DNA of 64,000 bases from assembly GCF_020085105.1 (NCBI RefSeq), contig NC_058045.1:10123833-10187832 (forward strand). The letters are read 5' to 3'. The notes beneath the pieces were generated by a model. The model was not told the origin of the DNA and searched no databases. It worked only from the letters and a program-made list of their open reading frames with translations. Below are positions 48,801 to 59,640 of the stretch, piece after piece. The position numbers were made by a program, and so were the translations under genes. This DNA comes from Siniperca chuatsi (taxonomy: Eukaryota > Chordata > Actinopteri > Centrarchiformes > Sinipercidae). Every line of letters begins with the position of its first letter. Position 1 is the stretch's first letter.

Positions 48801-51013
48801 GTGCCTTGAATTATAAGACAATATTAAGTCAAAGGTCCAGTATGTAGAATTTAGTGGCATCTAACGTTGAAATTGCAGTTTGCAATTATTTGAATACCAC
48901 TCGCATCATCCTCCCGTTCCAAGCGTGTAGTAGAAACTACGGCGAAACTTGCGAAAAACGCTAACGGCCCTATGTAGAGCCAGTGTTTGGTTTGTCCGTT
49001 CTGGGCTACTGTAGAAATATGGCGGTGCAACATGGCATCCTATTGAAAGTAACATTCTCCAGAATTTCAATTTCAGATACCCACCGAAGCTGCTTGGCTG
49101 CCTCAAGAAGACATGAGGCCACATCCAGACGGCTTTCACCATCCTCCTCCTCCTCACTTGGCTGAGCTGTAATCCAACTCTTCATCAGCTCTTCGTCAAG
49201 GTCAAAGAGTTTGTTGACCAGCTCTCCAACCTTCTCAAGCAGGTCAGCTGTAAAACACAAATGGTAATGACTTATAATAACCATTTTAAAAACAGACAGA
49301 AGTTTACAAATACTTAAAAGGTGCCCTGTGGAGTTTTCTTGTAAACAAACGAAAGGTATGTTTACATTCAGTGTTACTCACCAAAAAGGCATTGTTCCTT
49401 GAGGAACATTCATATGGAGTGCATTTCCCTCCTCAAAAATCATTTTCAAAGCTGATTTTTCTATATTTACTTGCTAGCAGTCTTCTTTTTCCCTGTCTTT
49501 GTTGCCGCATTGCAGCACGTCTTGGCGAGTTACCGCCACCTGTTGATCAGTGGAATAGTCTGAAACTATTGGCAGGGCTGTGTATCGTGTCACCCGTGTG
49601 CGCACGTGCATGTGCGTCCTCATGCACAAGATAAACAAAACGAGGACCATAGTGCTACTAGAGGTCAGAAACTCCACAGGGAACATTTAAGATAAACAGC
49701 TTACAGGGACTTAATATAAGTCATCTTGGTATGTCAAACAGATATTTCATTTCATACACCAGAAACTTCATCAGCTTATTATAGGGGAAGGAATGAGTAA
49801 AAGCACTGTACTGTTTGTAGAACTGCACATGATGAAACAGAGGTTGGTGCGCACAGACGTCTGCTGTCGTATTCGCTGAAGCCACAGGGAACAGACATCT
49901 TTCTGAGAGACACAGGTCAGCAGCAATCTGCAAACATCATCAGAAAAGATGAATACTTCTCTCTCAGGCTTTCGGTCTCACATGTCTACAGAAAATGTAA
50001 ACGCCACCTGCTTGTTTCCAGAAGGGTCGGAGGATCTGTATCTCCAAGAAGAAGCAACAGCACAGCACTGTGGACACAGAGGGAGTTGCATTTATTAGAA
50101 TGAATCACAACAGTGTACGAAATATATTGAAGGACAATTACAGATGATGACTTTTACCCACCCTAAGTCTTCATTTTGGCTGAGAGTCAGACAAGTGTCA
50201 GGAAAACAAGCAATGTTCCCAAGGATTCCCACACAAATTTCCTTGAGAAGCAAATACAAAACCAAAAAATTAAATACATTACATAGGATTATATTTTGAC
50301 AGAGAATGCATAAATTGTCAAGGATTTCACTCACTGTGAGACGTGGACAACGAGATTTGGCTATCACCCCAAGAAGGATATCTGTAGCTTTGAATTCCTG
50401 CAGAAAACCAGCCACGTCCTACACACAGTTGTTAATAAACAGTCATTAGTAAATATTTAAACCTTTGCATGATTCATTTCTAACTGCAACATACACTCAG
50501 TTGGCAGTTTATTATTAGGTACATCTAGCTAAAACTATTGGACGTCCTGCAGTAAATCCGACTTTTATGAAGGTTTTATTGTTCAGTTTTATTTGAAACC
50601 GTTTTAAAGGTGTTGATTCAACTTTATAATCATTTTGGAGGCTGTAGTAGTGAGGATTTATTGCAGGACTGGTGTATTAGACTGCATTAGTTTTAGCTAG
50701 GTGTACCTAATAAACTGCCAACAGAGTGTATGGTTTAATTCATTGGTAACGCTATATACATGGTTCCCACACCTTCTTAAACATTAAATTCAAGGACTTT
50801 TCAAGGGCTTTCCAAGCCCAATTCCCTTAAATTCAAGGACCCAACACGGCATAGTTTGAGACACGGATCAAGGTTAATTACTGTTATAACACTGAGAATT
50901 TCTATAATGAGAACTAGCAGGTTTTACAGAAGCTCACAGGCAACAATTGCTGTTGTGTTACAGTGATCTTACTTTAAGTTAAAAAAAAAAATAAAAATAA
51001 ATTACATATATAC

Positions 51014-51052
<39 letters not shown>

Positions 51053-54000
51053 GAAACACACACACACATATATATACATATTTATAAACATTCATATATA
51101 CATACATACATACATAAATTCAAGCACTTTCAATAACCCCTGTCTATTTATGTCTATTTTCAGACCTGTGGGAACCCTGTATATGAATGGCAGACACAAA
51201 GACACCACCCAACATTGTTCAGATGGTGACGTCATGTCCCTGGCCAAAAATGGTCCCAGTCGGATGCCAAAAACTGCAATGTGGTTATGAGGCGGACGGC
51301 CAGATGGTGACGTTGTTTCCATGTCCAATATTGGTCCAGTCAGACCCTCTCTTACAAACCAGGAAATACTGATCACATTATTGATATGAAAGCATGCATG
51401 TCTTTATTTTGTTTTTTCAATACGATATGTGATTGACAATTTATTTGGTCGTGAAATGGTTGTGATCAGATGTCCACAGTGTGACGTCCACTTCACGTAC
51501 AAAGACAGTATTACTCGAAGCCCATTTTTTAAATATAAAAAACAAACAAACACATTTATGCCATTTATGTATATCTACATGTAAATCATCATTTTAAGCC
51601 TGCGGTGTTTGAAAGAGCCACAAGTCTTTACCCAAGCTGTCTTTGATTGCACATGGGAGAAGTTTGCCTTCAGGGCTTTCTGCCAGAAAGTCAGGTGACG
51701 TAGTATAAAGAGCAACAAAGTCCTTGTAGGAGACGAGTCATGCATCCACGGGAGGAGGTCGTGGTGGATGAATGGGTCAAACACAGGACTTTCACCCAGG
51801 AGACTGGGGTTTGTGTACCGTGTGAAACAAAAAGTCAACGTTGACTTATTATTTTCAGTTTTTAGGATGTATAAAGCTGCTGAATGCACACTGTGTACAT
51901 AAACTTTAGCAAAACAGCTGAATAGGTCCGTTCATGGTAACAACTTATTTCTACGCTGCTAGAACTCCCAGCCTGATGGCCAGGTAACGTCCCAGACATC
52001 GGGCACAACTTTCATTTTGGAACTATTTTTGAACGGTCATTCAACGTCTCAATGTTTGCTGGGCAGCAGCATATTTCATAATTTGTGGTTAAACATCCTG
52101 AATTCACAGAATGTAGTACTACTTCTGTTGCCTAGATCATGTTTAAATTCCATTTTCCTGATGTAAATTTTGTAAAAGGTTTACCACTAACCACAAAACA
52201 GGAAATTATCCAAAGCGTGCACATTTTGTTTTTATTATTCAACAGTTTTATTATTTTTTTTTTTACATATCATCCAATTTACTACACAGCTCCAATCCAA
52301 AATTGTTCAAAGCCAAACTTAAAACCCACTTATTTAGAATAGCTTTTAACACTTAGTGGCCCTGTGACACTTTATCTTAATGTTGTAATGTGCTCTGCTG
52401 ACCTATTTGTACTTTTATTATTATTTGTTATTATCATTATTATTTTTTACCTTGTTTTTAATGTTGTACAGCACTTTGGTTCAGCTTCGGTTGTTGGAAG
52501 GTGCTATAAAAATAAAGCTTGATTGATTGATTGATTGATTTAAAATAACAAATTTTGATCGATTTGTTTTTTTTATTGGGTTGTAGTTACCTTTATGAAT
52601 ACCATTAACATTGTTCATGAAAGGTCGAGTAACAGAGTGATATATTTCTATAACACAACACAATTTCTCAACAGGGAAAACACAGCAGAATAGTGTGGCA
52701 AATAAAATCCTGACTAGTCAAAGAAAGTGAAGTCTAAGGGACACAAAAAAAGAACTCTACCTTATCCATGGCCATATCCCAGACTCTACATAGATCTTCC
52801 TCATCATCATCAGGGAGCTGCATCTGACCTTCAGAGTCCACCTCCGAATGCTCGGTCACCATCTGCAAGACATGACCATGTTACGAACATTAAGAAATGT
52901 TAGCTATATTGGAAAGTGTGTAGCAGAGAGCAGTAGCACACTGTGTTATTAATTGAATATCAACTGGAAGATTTTTCTTCCCAACTGACTTGATTTGTAG
53001 TCTCCAAACTGGATGATTGGAAAAAGACATTGTTAAATAGGTGAAGAAAATAAATGCAACTAAAATTTCAGATTATACTTTGTTGCCATTTTCCACTGAA
53101 CCCATGAACTGATATCTCACTTTCATTTTCAAGTGCCTCAGATTAGACATTAGCAATAGACAGCCGGCCTACATGGATGAGATGAGTCAAGGTGCTGAAA
53201 AGCCAGTGCTTGCTGTAAACAGTGTCTCCAATGGCGTCCAAATCTTCGCCCTCCTCTCCATCGGCTGTGTCTGGGGGTGGTGATGGGTTACGGTCCATAA
53301 CGGGAGACTGTATTCTAGTTGGAGATGAGGATCTCTCACTTTCCACTTCCCCAGCACCATCAACACTATAGTCTGGGGGAGGGGGGTGTAATGGCGTAAA
53401 GGATGGGGGGAGGTAATAGAGATTTGTCAGCAAATAGACATTTTGTTATATTGTTTCTACTAGGGTTGCTAATATCTCAGGTAGTATTAAACAATCAATG
53501 AGCAGGACTGCTTCATCCAAGTATTGGATGTACAGGCATCAATGTCATAGACATACCTTGATTTGACAGGTTTTTAATTCACTGGACTAGCAAAAACAGA
53601 CATCCTATCTTGTCCTTTTTGTCTTTAACAGTTTAGATTATTCCCAAAATATGTACTGTCATGGTTTATACTCAGTTGCCAGTTTATTATGTACACCTAG
53701 CTAAAACTAATGCAGCCTGATAGAACAGCCCTGCAATAAATCTTACAGATGGGTGACAAATTAAAAGAAGATTAAAGATTAAAACCAACATGAAGTGTCT
53801 TAGTATGGAGTCAGGCCACCACGAGCCTCCAGAACAGCTTCAGTGCTCCCCGCTAATTCTGTGGAAGTCTACTGGAGGGATGAACACCATTCCTCCACAA
53901 GATAGTCCCTCATTTATCTATACAACCTACCTTTATTTAATCAGGCCATCTCATTGAGATCAAGCTCTCTTTTGCAAGAGAGACCTGAGTACAACAGATA

Positions 54001-54529
54001 TAAAGAAAAACAAACATAGCCCGACATAACAAAAGGACATATAGCATCAGAGACACTCGCAGACATCACTAAAGGATGGGACCTGGAAGCGTCTGCATTT
54101 TATATGTTTCTCTACTCGTTTATTACTGGGGTTATTACTGGGGGATTTCCTTTCATTTGTCCCCCATCAGTACCTTCATGAAGGTTATAATATTGTGGTT
54201 TTGTTGCAGCTGTGTTGATTCAACTGCATTGTTATTTTGGAGGCTGTAGTTTGTGGTGGGTGTAGGTGTACCTATAAAATGGCAACTCGGGAGTAGGCTA
54301 TATCGCACAATGACAAGCTTTATGATACGAGAGTTGTTATCTAGAAAAGGAAGTTAACGGTTTAACGCTAGCTATGAATGCAAACTTTGCATATTTTACT
54401 CGATTTAACGTTTAACAATTTAACGTTAACTAACGTTAGCAGATGCATATTTCGCTCTTAACGGCAGGTTGCTATCTAGCTTAGCTGTCATACTCATAAA
54501 CAGTACTTCTTACATGTCAACTCACCCAT
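45861..54529 (-). CDS. saal1: SAAL1 (serum amyloid A-like 1), complete (13 coding exons)
   Basis: SAAL1 is an armadillo-like helical protein linked in mammals to cell proliferation; its molecular role is poorly defined. Coding exons in transcript order: 54526-54529, 53173-53372, 52761-52862, 50335-50418, 50162-50241, 50008-50067, 49812-49927, 49085-49247, 48425-48507, 48084-48269, 47221-47378, 46967-47059 and 45861-45938. The sum is 1407 nt (468 aa), and all phases agree. Family landmarks: [121 protein letters not shown] and [10 protein letters not shown]. The length is close to human (about 474 aa). The first ATG lies in a 4-nt coding piece (ATGG) and adds 26 residues before an internal Met at MDRNPSPPP, where the human protein starts. 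Either Met may be used. The gene is in the human order after tph1. Confidence 0.94.
48829..49060. mobile_element. Truncated fish MITE, AAAGGTCCAGTATGTAGAATT type
   Basis: It opens with AAAGGTCCAGTATGTAGAAT and continues with motifs (TTTAGTGGCATCTA, TATGGCGGTGCAACATGGC) known to me from an abundant fish element. It lies in a saal1 intron, ending about 25 bp from the donor of the exon at 49085-49247. It also accounts for short frames here. Confidence 0.6.
49318..49686. mobile_element. MITE with TTAA target duplication, 369 bp
   Basis: The left end AAGGTGCCCTGTGGAGTTTT and the right end AAACTCCACAGGGAACAT are imperfect inverted copies. Each is flanked by TTAA (49314-49317 and 49687-49690), the target of piggyBac- and Kolobok-type elements. 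It lies in a saal1 intron. No transposase is encoded. Confidence 0.75.
50494..50728. mobile_element. Tc1/mariner-like MITE, 235 bp, TA target
   Basis: The left end CACTCAGTTGGCAGTTTATT and the right end AATAAACTGCCAACAGAGTG are nearly perfect inverted copies, flanked by TA on both sides. The interior has CTAGCTAAAACT near one end and its complement near the other. The element is in the saal1 intron between the exons at 52761 and 50335. Confidence 0.75.
50759..51181. mobile_element. MITE with GGTTCCCACA ends, containing a TA microsatellite
   Basis: The left end TGGTTCCCACACCTTCTTAAAC and the right end CTGTGGGAACCCTGT form inverted ends. ATTCAAGGACTTTTCAAGG sits inside the left part and TTCAAGCACTTTCAATAA inside the right. 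The centre has expanded into TA and ATAC simple repeats (51000-51125). Confidence 0.65.
51018..51046. repeat. (TA)n microsatellite
   Basis: About 14 TA units followed by shorter AC and ATAC runs, in a saal1 intron. Confidence 0.95.
52280..52545 (+). mobile_element. 3' end of an L2-like LINE with (GATT)n tail
   Basis: CTTAAAACCCACTTATTTAG, then TACAGCACTTTGGTTCAGCT, then GGTGCTATAAAAATAAAGC and a (TTGA)n run at 52519-52541. This order is typical of the 3' ends of L2-clade LINEs in fish. Only the tail is present. It lies in the saal1 intron between the exons at 52761 and 50335. Confidence 0.6.
53672..54300. mobile_element. Larger copy of the TA-target MITE with a second repeat inside
   Basis: The left end ACTCAGTTGCCAGTTTATTA with ACACCTAGCTAAAACTAATG, and the right end GTAGGTGTACCTATAAAATGGCAACTCGGGAGTA, match the 50494-50728 element. 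The interior is longer. From about 53915 to 54090 it contains another fish repeat (CCTTTATTTAATCAGGCC ... GCAAGAGAGACCTGAGTAC). It lies in saal1 intron 1. Confidence 0.65.
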
Positions 54530-54659
54530 AATGGCCGCTCTCTACAAACGTAACTAGCTGGTAAATATTGAATGCAATATCATCGCATGTTTTTAAATTG
54601 TCACAGTAGATTTTCCAGACGACATTTCAAAGACCCTCCATTTAGTACAAGCAACTGGA

Positions 54660-54671
54660 TGCGCATGCGCG
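54660..54671. promoter_or_regulatory. saal1: Palindromic NRF1-like site at the saal1 promoter
   Basis: TGCGCATGCGCG matches the NRF1 consensus YGCGCAYGCGCR. It sits about 130 bp above the saal1 ATG, where the core promoter is expected. CACTGCGCAG and CAGTGCGCAGG half-site-like motifs follow at about 54680-54750. Function is inferred from the motif and its position. Confidence 0.55.
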
Positions 54672-54992
54672 AACGGTGTACACACTGCGCAGTCTTCTTC
54701 TTGTGGTCTACCACCTCCAGCTCAAATGAATGCCGCCACCTGCAGTGCGCAGGGGCAATGGCAGGCTATTTAGGCAAATAAGGTGTACATGTAAAGAGGA
54801 TGGTACATTTACCTTTTTTACTAGCCCTAATCCACGACCACGAGTGCTATCTGGGTGACCTACACATCGGACATTCAGTTCAGGAAAAACTTCACTAAAG
54901 TGATGATGAAGTTTTAGCTTCTTATCTAGGAAAAAGTCAATGTCAGGTGTAAATTAACAAAACTGGGCTTTTTATTCCAATTGAGTGCGGCT

Positions 54993-55460
54993 GGTTTGCA
55001 TTTAAAGGGACAGATCACCCCAAAATCAAAAATACATATTTTTCCTCTTACCTGTAGTGCTATTTATCCATCTACATTGTTTTGGTGTGAGTTGCCGAGT
55101 TTTGGAGATATCGGCCGTAGGAACACGAAACTGCTCACAACAAGGTCTGTGGATTATCTTGAGTGGGTTTTACAAATACATTTTTTTGGTGTTCTGAGCA
55201 CCACAAGCCGAGTGCCATATAGTCCCATTACATTAAAAAAAAAAAATCTAGACATCTCTTAAAGAGTTTCCCCTCGGGGATCAATAAAGTATTTCTGATT
55301 CTGATTCTACAGCCGATATCACTCACACACACACACATTTTCTCATCTACACTAGCTAAGTTTCGTGATCAGGTTTGGAGATATCTGTCTCTGAGATGTC
55401 AACTGCTGTCTCTACAGGTGAGGTGAATGGAAGTTCATTGTTGTGATAATATCCACTCCA
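54993..55460. mobile_element. Fish MITE interrupted by a LINE 3' tail
   Basis: It opens AAAGGGACAGATCACCCC and carries TTTTCCTCTTACCTGTAGTG and TTTTGGTGTGAGTTGCCGAG, motifs of a very common fish element. At about 55258-55308 TTCCCCTCGGGGATCAATAA and repeated CTGATT form a typical LINE 3' end, after which related MITE sequence resumes. Confidence 0.55.
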
Positions 55461-56213
55461 GACCCAGACCTCGCAGTTTTTATTGGAACTAAATTTACCA
55501 CTACTTATCAAAGAAAATAAAACTAGTTCCTAGGTAAGATTAATGCTGCTGGGTTTTTTAAGATAGCACTTTTTCAATATTTTGAGCAGTCCCAACAAGC
55601 CAATTCACATTCATTGTATTGGGGTGGTGGCAGACATAATGACATGGGACATAATCTCACTGATGGACCCATTAATGTTCAGCCTTCCTCTGGTGAGTTC
55701 CTATTTTCAGTATTCTTCTGTTAAAGAAATTCAGGGGCACAACAAACCTAAATTAATTTTGTGGACAGTACCGGACCCTGTTTGTGATGTGTGTTATATG
55801 TTTATGAAACAGGATTGGACACAAGGGCTACAAATATGATTTGCTTTCTAAAGTAATGTTAGGTAGCGCGTTAGCAAGCCACCTATGGCAGTTAGTTAAC
55901 CTAGCTAGCTATCTAGTTAGCTAATAATGGTAGCTAAATTATGTAATTAGTTAGCATGGATGTATAATAGAACGTATAATGCATCCATGTTAGCTACCAG
56001 CCTATAGTACAGAATTGTTTGGCTATTTTTTTCCTAACAGTCTTCAACATTATAAAAATCTTTACCTTCATTTAGACTGATCCTTACCCAGAGTTTTGCA
56101 TAGGTTTAATCTGATTTACACTTGATACTAAAATTCAAAATAAATGAAACTAGTTCCCTAAAATTATATTAATGAACATTTCTTGCAAGCAGTTTGATGG
56201 TCATGTAATAATT

Positions 56214-56543
56214 GCTACTACTGAAATGATTAGTCAAATAATTGATTAGTCAATCCACAGAAAAATAATGTGCAACATTTTTGAAAATGAATTTGTTGTC
56301 AAGGCATTTTATGAAGCAAAAATGTCATAAATTAACTGGTAACAGCTTCTCAAAAGTGAACAATTGCTGGATTTCTTAGTCTTCTGTGATAGTAAACTGA
56401 ATCTCTTTAGGTTTGGGACTGTTGATCGGACAAAACCTGACATTTGAAGACGTCACAATTATGTGACATTTAGTATAGACCAAGTGATTAAATGAGAAAA
56501 AAATAAATACATTGATAATAAAAATAATTGTTAGTTGCAGCCC
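56214..56543. mobile_element. hAT-like MITE (copy 3) with 8-bp target duplication
   Basis: TAATAATT occurs at 56206-56213 and again at 56544-56551, directly flanking an AT-rich element. The right end reads TTAGTTGCAGCCC; the left end is a decayed version (GCTACTACTGAAATGATTAG). An 8-bp duplication is characteristic of hAT transposons. Related to copies at about 10645 and 38071. Confidence 0.7.
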
Positions 56544-58300
56544 TAATAATTATTTTAGCATTAGCATCAGCTGCTAATGAATGATTGCATAACTAATAAG
56601 GCAGTGGTTTTTCAACCAAACCTTCCCACGGAGCACATCTAAGTATTCTCTGGTTTCTGTGTGTTGTAACAGCACATGTAGTGTTGTCTTTGCATACTTC
56701 CCTACAAACAGAAATACTTGCTCTGCCTGGCTGAAAACATAAAACATGTTTCTGTTGTATCTACTTTTTTACTTATTGTTCTTATAATAATAATAGAAAG
56801 AAACCTGCAGCCCAAATGTGATTGAGTGAATGAATTACAGAAAATTTGAATGAAGTGCAAACAAAAAAATTAAACCTTGTTGGTTAGAGGATACATAAAA
56901 CCTACATTTTAATTTAATTTAATGGAGAATCTTCTTCCCCTTTTCTCCTCTTTTCTGATCAAACCTTTTCCTCCAAATAATTGGAGCCAGCATACTGATC
57001 TGGTCCTGTGGTCAAATAATCACATCAGACTACCTAAACCTAATCCAAACTAATGATTATTATTTGCTGTAATAGAACCTGTGGACAATTTTCCAGTCAC
57101 TTTAAATTAAACTCTTGAGTATATTGTGGTACATATAAAATAAAAACATTATAAACCCTGCTTAAATTTAAAATAAATTATATTCCATTTTTTTAAATGA
57201 AAGCAGACATGTATTGAATGTCTACTTTTTGTTTACATTTCTTCTATGTTGTGTTGTATGCTCACACACTGCCTTGTTTAAAGTGTCACTTCAGTCTGTT
57301 TTATGGGAAATTACGATAAATCTGTCAGCAAGGATGTTAAATAGTATGATGTCAAAATGGATTATAAAATCTTAAATAGTCCCACCTCTAATCAAAACTG
57401 TCTTTAGGTAATTTGGCGAATGTACTGTCCTCCCTGAATCAACACTGTCAAGCAGAAATAACAATACACCTTCCTCATGATGCAGCTGTCACCCCGTGGG
57501 AGTGTTCAAAAAGCTCTATTTGCACTTGGAGGAGCTTCCACTGAACAGATATTTGAGAACATGCAAAATAACTGTTTGTTTCCAAGATATAACCACAGAT
57601 TAAACAAATGAGTAAACAGCTTTTATAAGGTGTGATGGAATGTAGAAGATCAACTGACCAGCTGGAGTAATCAATAACCTCCTATGTTATAAAACTGCTT
57701 TGCACAAGTGAGTACTCTGTTGAAGCATCTGTTGACCAATAACATTTGGGTATTACTATGGTGTTTAATTAACTGTTTAGTGAATTTAATAGTGATATTG
57801 TGACTTTTAACTTTTCTTAGTAGTAAGAATAGTTCTCAACCGTTAAATGGGGTTTTAACACATGGTTACTATAGCCACAAGACAAACCTATTGTCATGAC
57901 TTTGTCTGAGAGTTGGAAAGTTTTCAGCTTGATATGATGCCAAGTCTTGTGTGCATTAATGTGACACTGCAGGTAGAGGATGACCGTAATCAAGGATGTA
58001 GTACAGTGAGTACAGTTGCACATCCTGTGCTATTCATGAACCAGATGCAATTTAGATAACGCAGTGTGCTCTCTTACCACATTAAAACAAATATTAACTT
58101 TAAGTAGTATAATATTAGGCCTTTATTTTTTAGAAATATAGTTTTCATTATTGGTTGAGAGTGTCCTGATTTTATCATTATGGCATTATTTTTTTGATTA
58201 TGTTTTGACCCACATTGACACTTCACATATCAACAAAACATAAACACACAATCCCAACAATGACAACCACGACAGGCAAACAAAACAAAACAAAAACCGT

Positions 58301-58475
58301 TGGCACCCTGGTGACCAAAGGGTTGAGGCGTCGACCATGAGCAGCAACATGTCTGGCCAAGGAAATTTGTTGCATGTCGTTCCCCATCTCTCTCTACCCT
58401 CATTTCCTGTCATCTCTACTGTATACTGTGCTACTATCAAATAAAGACAGAAAATGCTAAAAAAATAAATAAAAC
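58301..58475 (+). mobile_element. tRNA-derived SINE
   Basis: TGGCACCCTGGTGACCAAAG and GGGTTGAGGCGTCGACC form a decayed tRNA-like head with an A-box-like segment. TGTTGCATGTCGTTCCCC, CTCATTTCCTGTC and AATAAAGACAG lead into an A-rich tail. This matches a SINE layout common in percomorph fish. The B box is degraded, so it is an old copy and not a tRNA gene. Confidence 0.65.
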
Positions 58476-58864
58476 TACATATTAAACAAACACACAAAAC
58501 AAACAAGCTCAGTCTCATTATCTTAATATCTTGTGAACTGATGTTCATAAAACATAAATGTCATATATTTGTCAAACCTAAATACAGTTCATCTCTATTG
58601 AGTACCATTTGAAACTAAAATATTTTGTTTCGCACTGTTGTTGTTTTTTTGTTACTACTGTGTGTTTTTCTTGTATGTAATGTTTCTCTCAGATTATGGC
58701 AGATGATGATATAAAAAAAAACATATTGGTGCACATGCACAATGTGCAATTGCATAATAATAAGGGATTGTGCTATTTGAGCCTAATTGTCAAAGGTTTA
58801 CATTTGCATATTAAGAGAACGAAAGTTTTGGCATATCTTAAGTAAAAACACTGTGATGTGGGGT

Positions 58865-59640
58865 TCCTTCAGGAAACACAGTTATTAGACCAATAGACAA
58901 GAAAACTACATAATGGGTGGGTGGGATATGTGTCTGTAGCATGTGGATCTAGCCGTAGTAGGGAAGTTGCTATTTTGGTTAATAAACATCTGCAGTATAA
59001 ATGTATTAAAGAAACCAGAGACAACTCAGCAAGGATTTCAGTAGTATTTGTTGAGCTACAGGGCCTCACTGTTGTTTTAGCCAATGCCCAAGCTCCTAAC
59101 ATAGAGGACCCATCCTTTATTGGACTGCTGGAGTGTAAACTGAGTGAGATGGGTAATTACCCAGTAATCATGGGCGGAGATTTTAATCAGGTGTGGGACC
59201 GAGTTCTGTACCGTCACCCCTCAATACCTCGGCCCCGTAGATCAGTGAATATGCTGAAGGATATGTTTGTCTGGGCCTGGTAGATATCTGGCGTCTCCAT
59301 AATCCAACATCCAGAGACTGCTCCTCGCCTTATGGCTCTCTCTCCAGGACTGACTACTTCTTTATTTCTGACTCCATTGTATCCTCCACAATATCCTGCA
59401 GTATAGGAAGTATTCACATCTCAGATTGTGCCCATGCGATGGTCAACATTCTCCCCTTTAACAAGTCTAATAGGACCCCTCAATGGAGAATGAATTCAAG
59501 CCTTCTACTGGATATTGGCTTCAGAGAAACTTTAAGAACCCAAATTACCCTCTTCAAAGAAACCAGCGCCCCACTGCCCCTTAAATGGGTGTAGCATGGG
59601 AAGCCCTGAAATATTTTCAACTTAGTTATTTATTTTCTAT
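58865..59640 (+). pseudogene. L1-type LINE ORF2 fragment: endonuclease domain, broken
   Basis: Conceptual translation gives pieces of an apurinic-type retrotransposon endonuclease: GFLQETQLL (catalytic Glu motif), then AILVNKH, VVLANAQAPN and the catalytic MGGDFNQVWD. After a one-base shift near 59280 come LVDIWRLHNPTSRD and RTDYFFISDSIV, then WRMNSSLL in the linker region. The usual SDH motif reads SDC. There is a stop near 58895, the shift near 59280, and another break near 59590. No reverse transcriptase follows, so the copy is truncated and dead. The L1/Tx1 clade is most likely from SRTDYF and WRMNSSLL. Confidence 0.7.

Noticed and set aside
58301-58380. Possible tRNA gene
   Set aside because: The tRNA-like head has a decayed B box and is followed by a SINE body with an A-rich tail.
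58198-58548. 116-codon minus-strand hydrophobic frame
   Set aside because: It crosses the SINE and surrounding AT-rich DNA; no family features.
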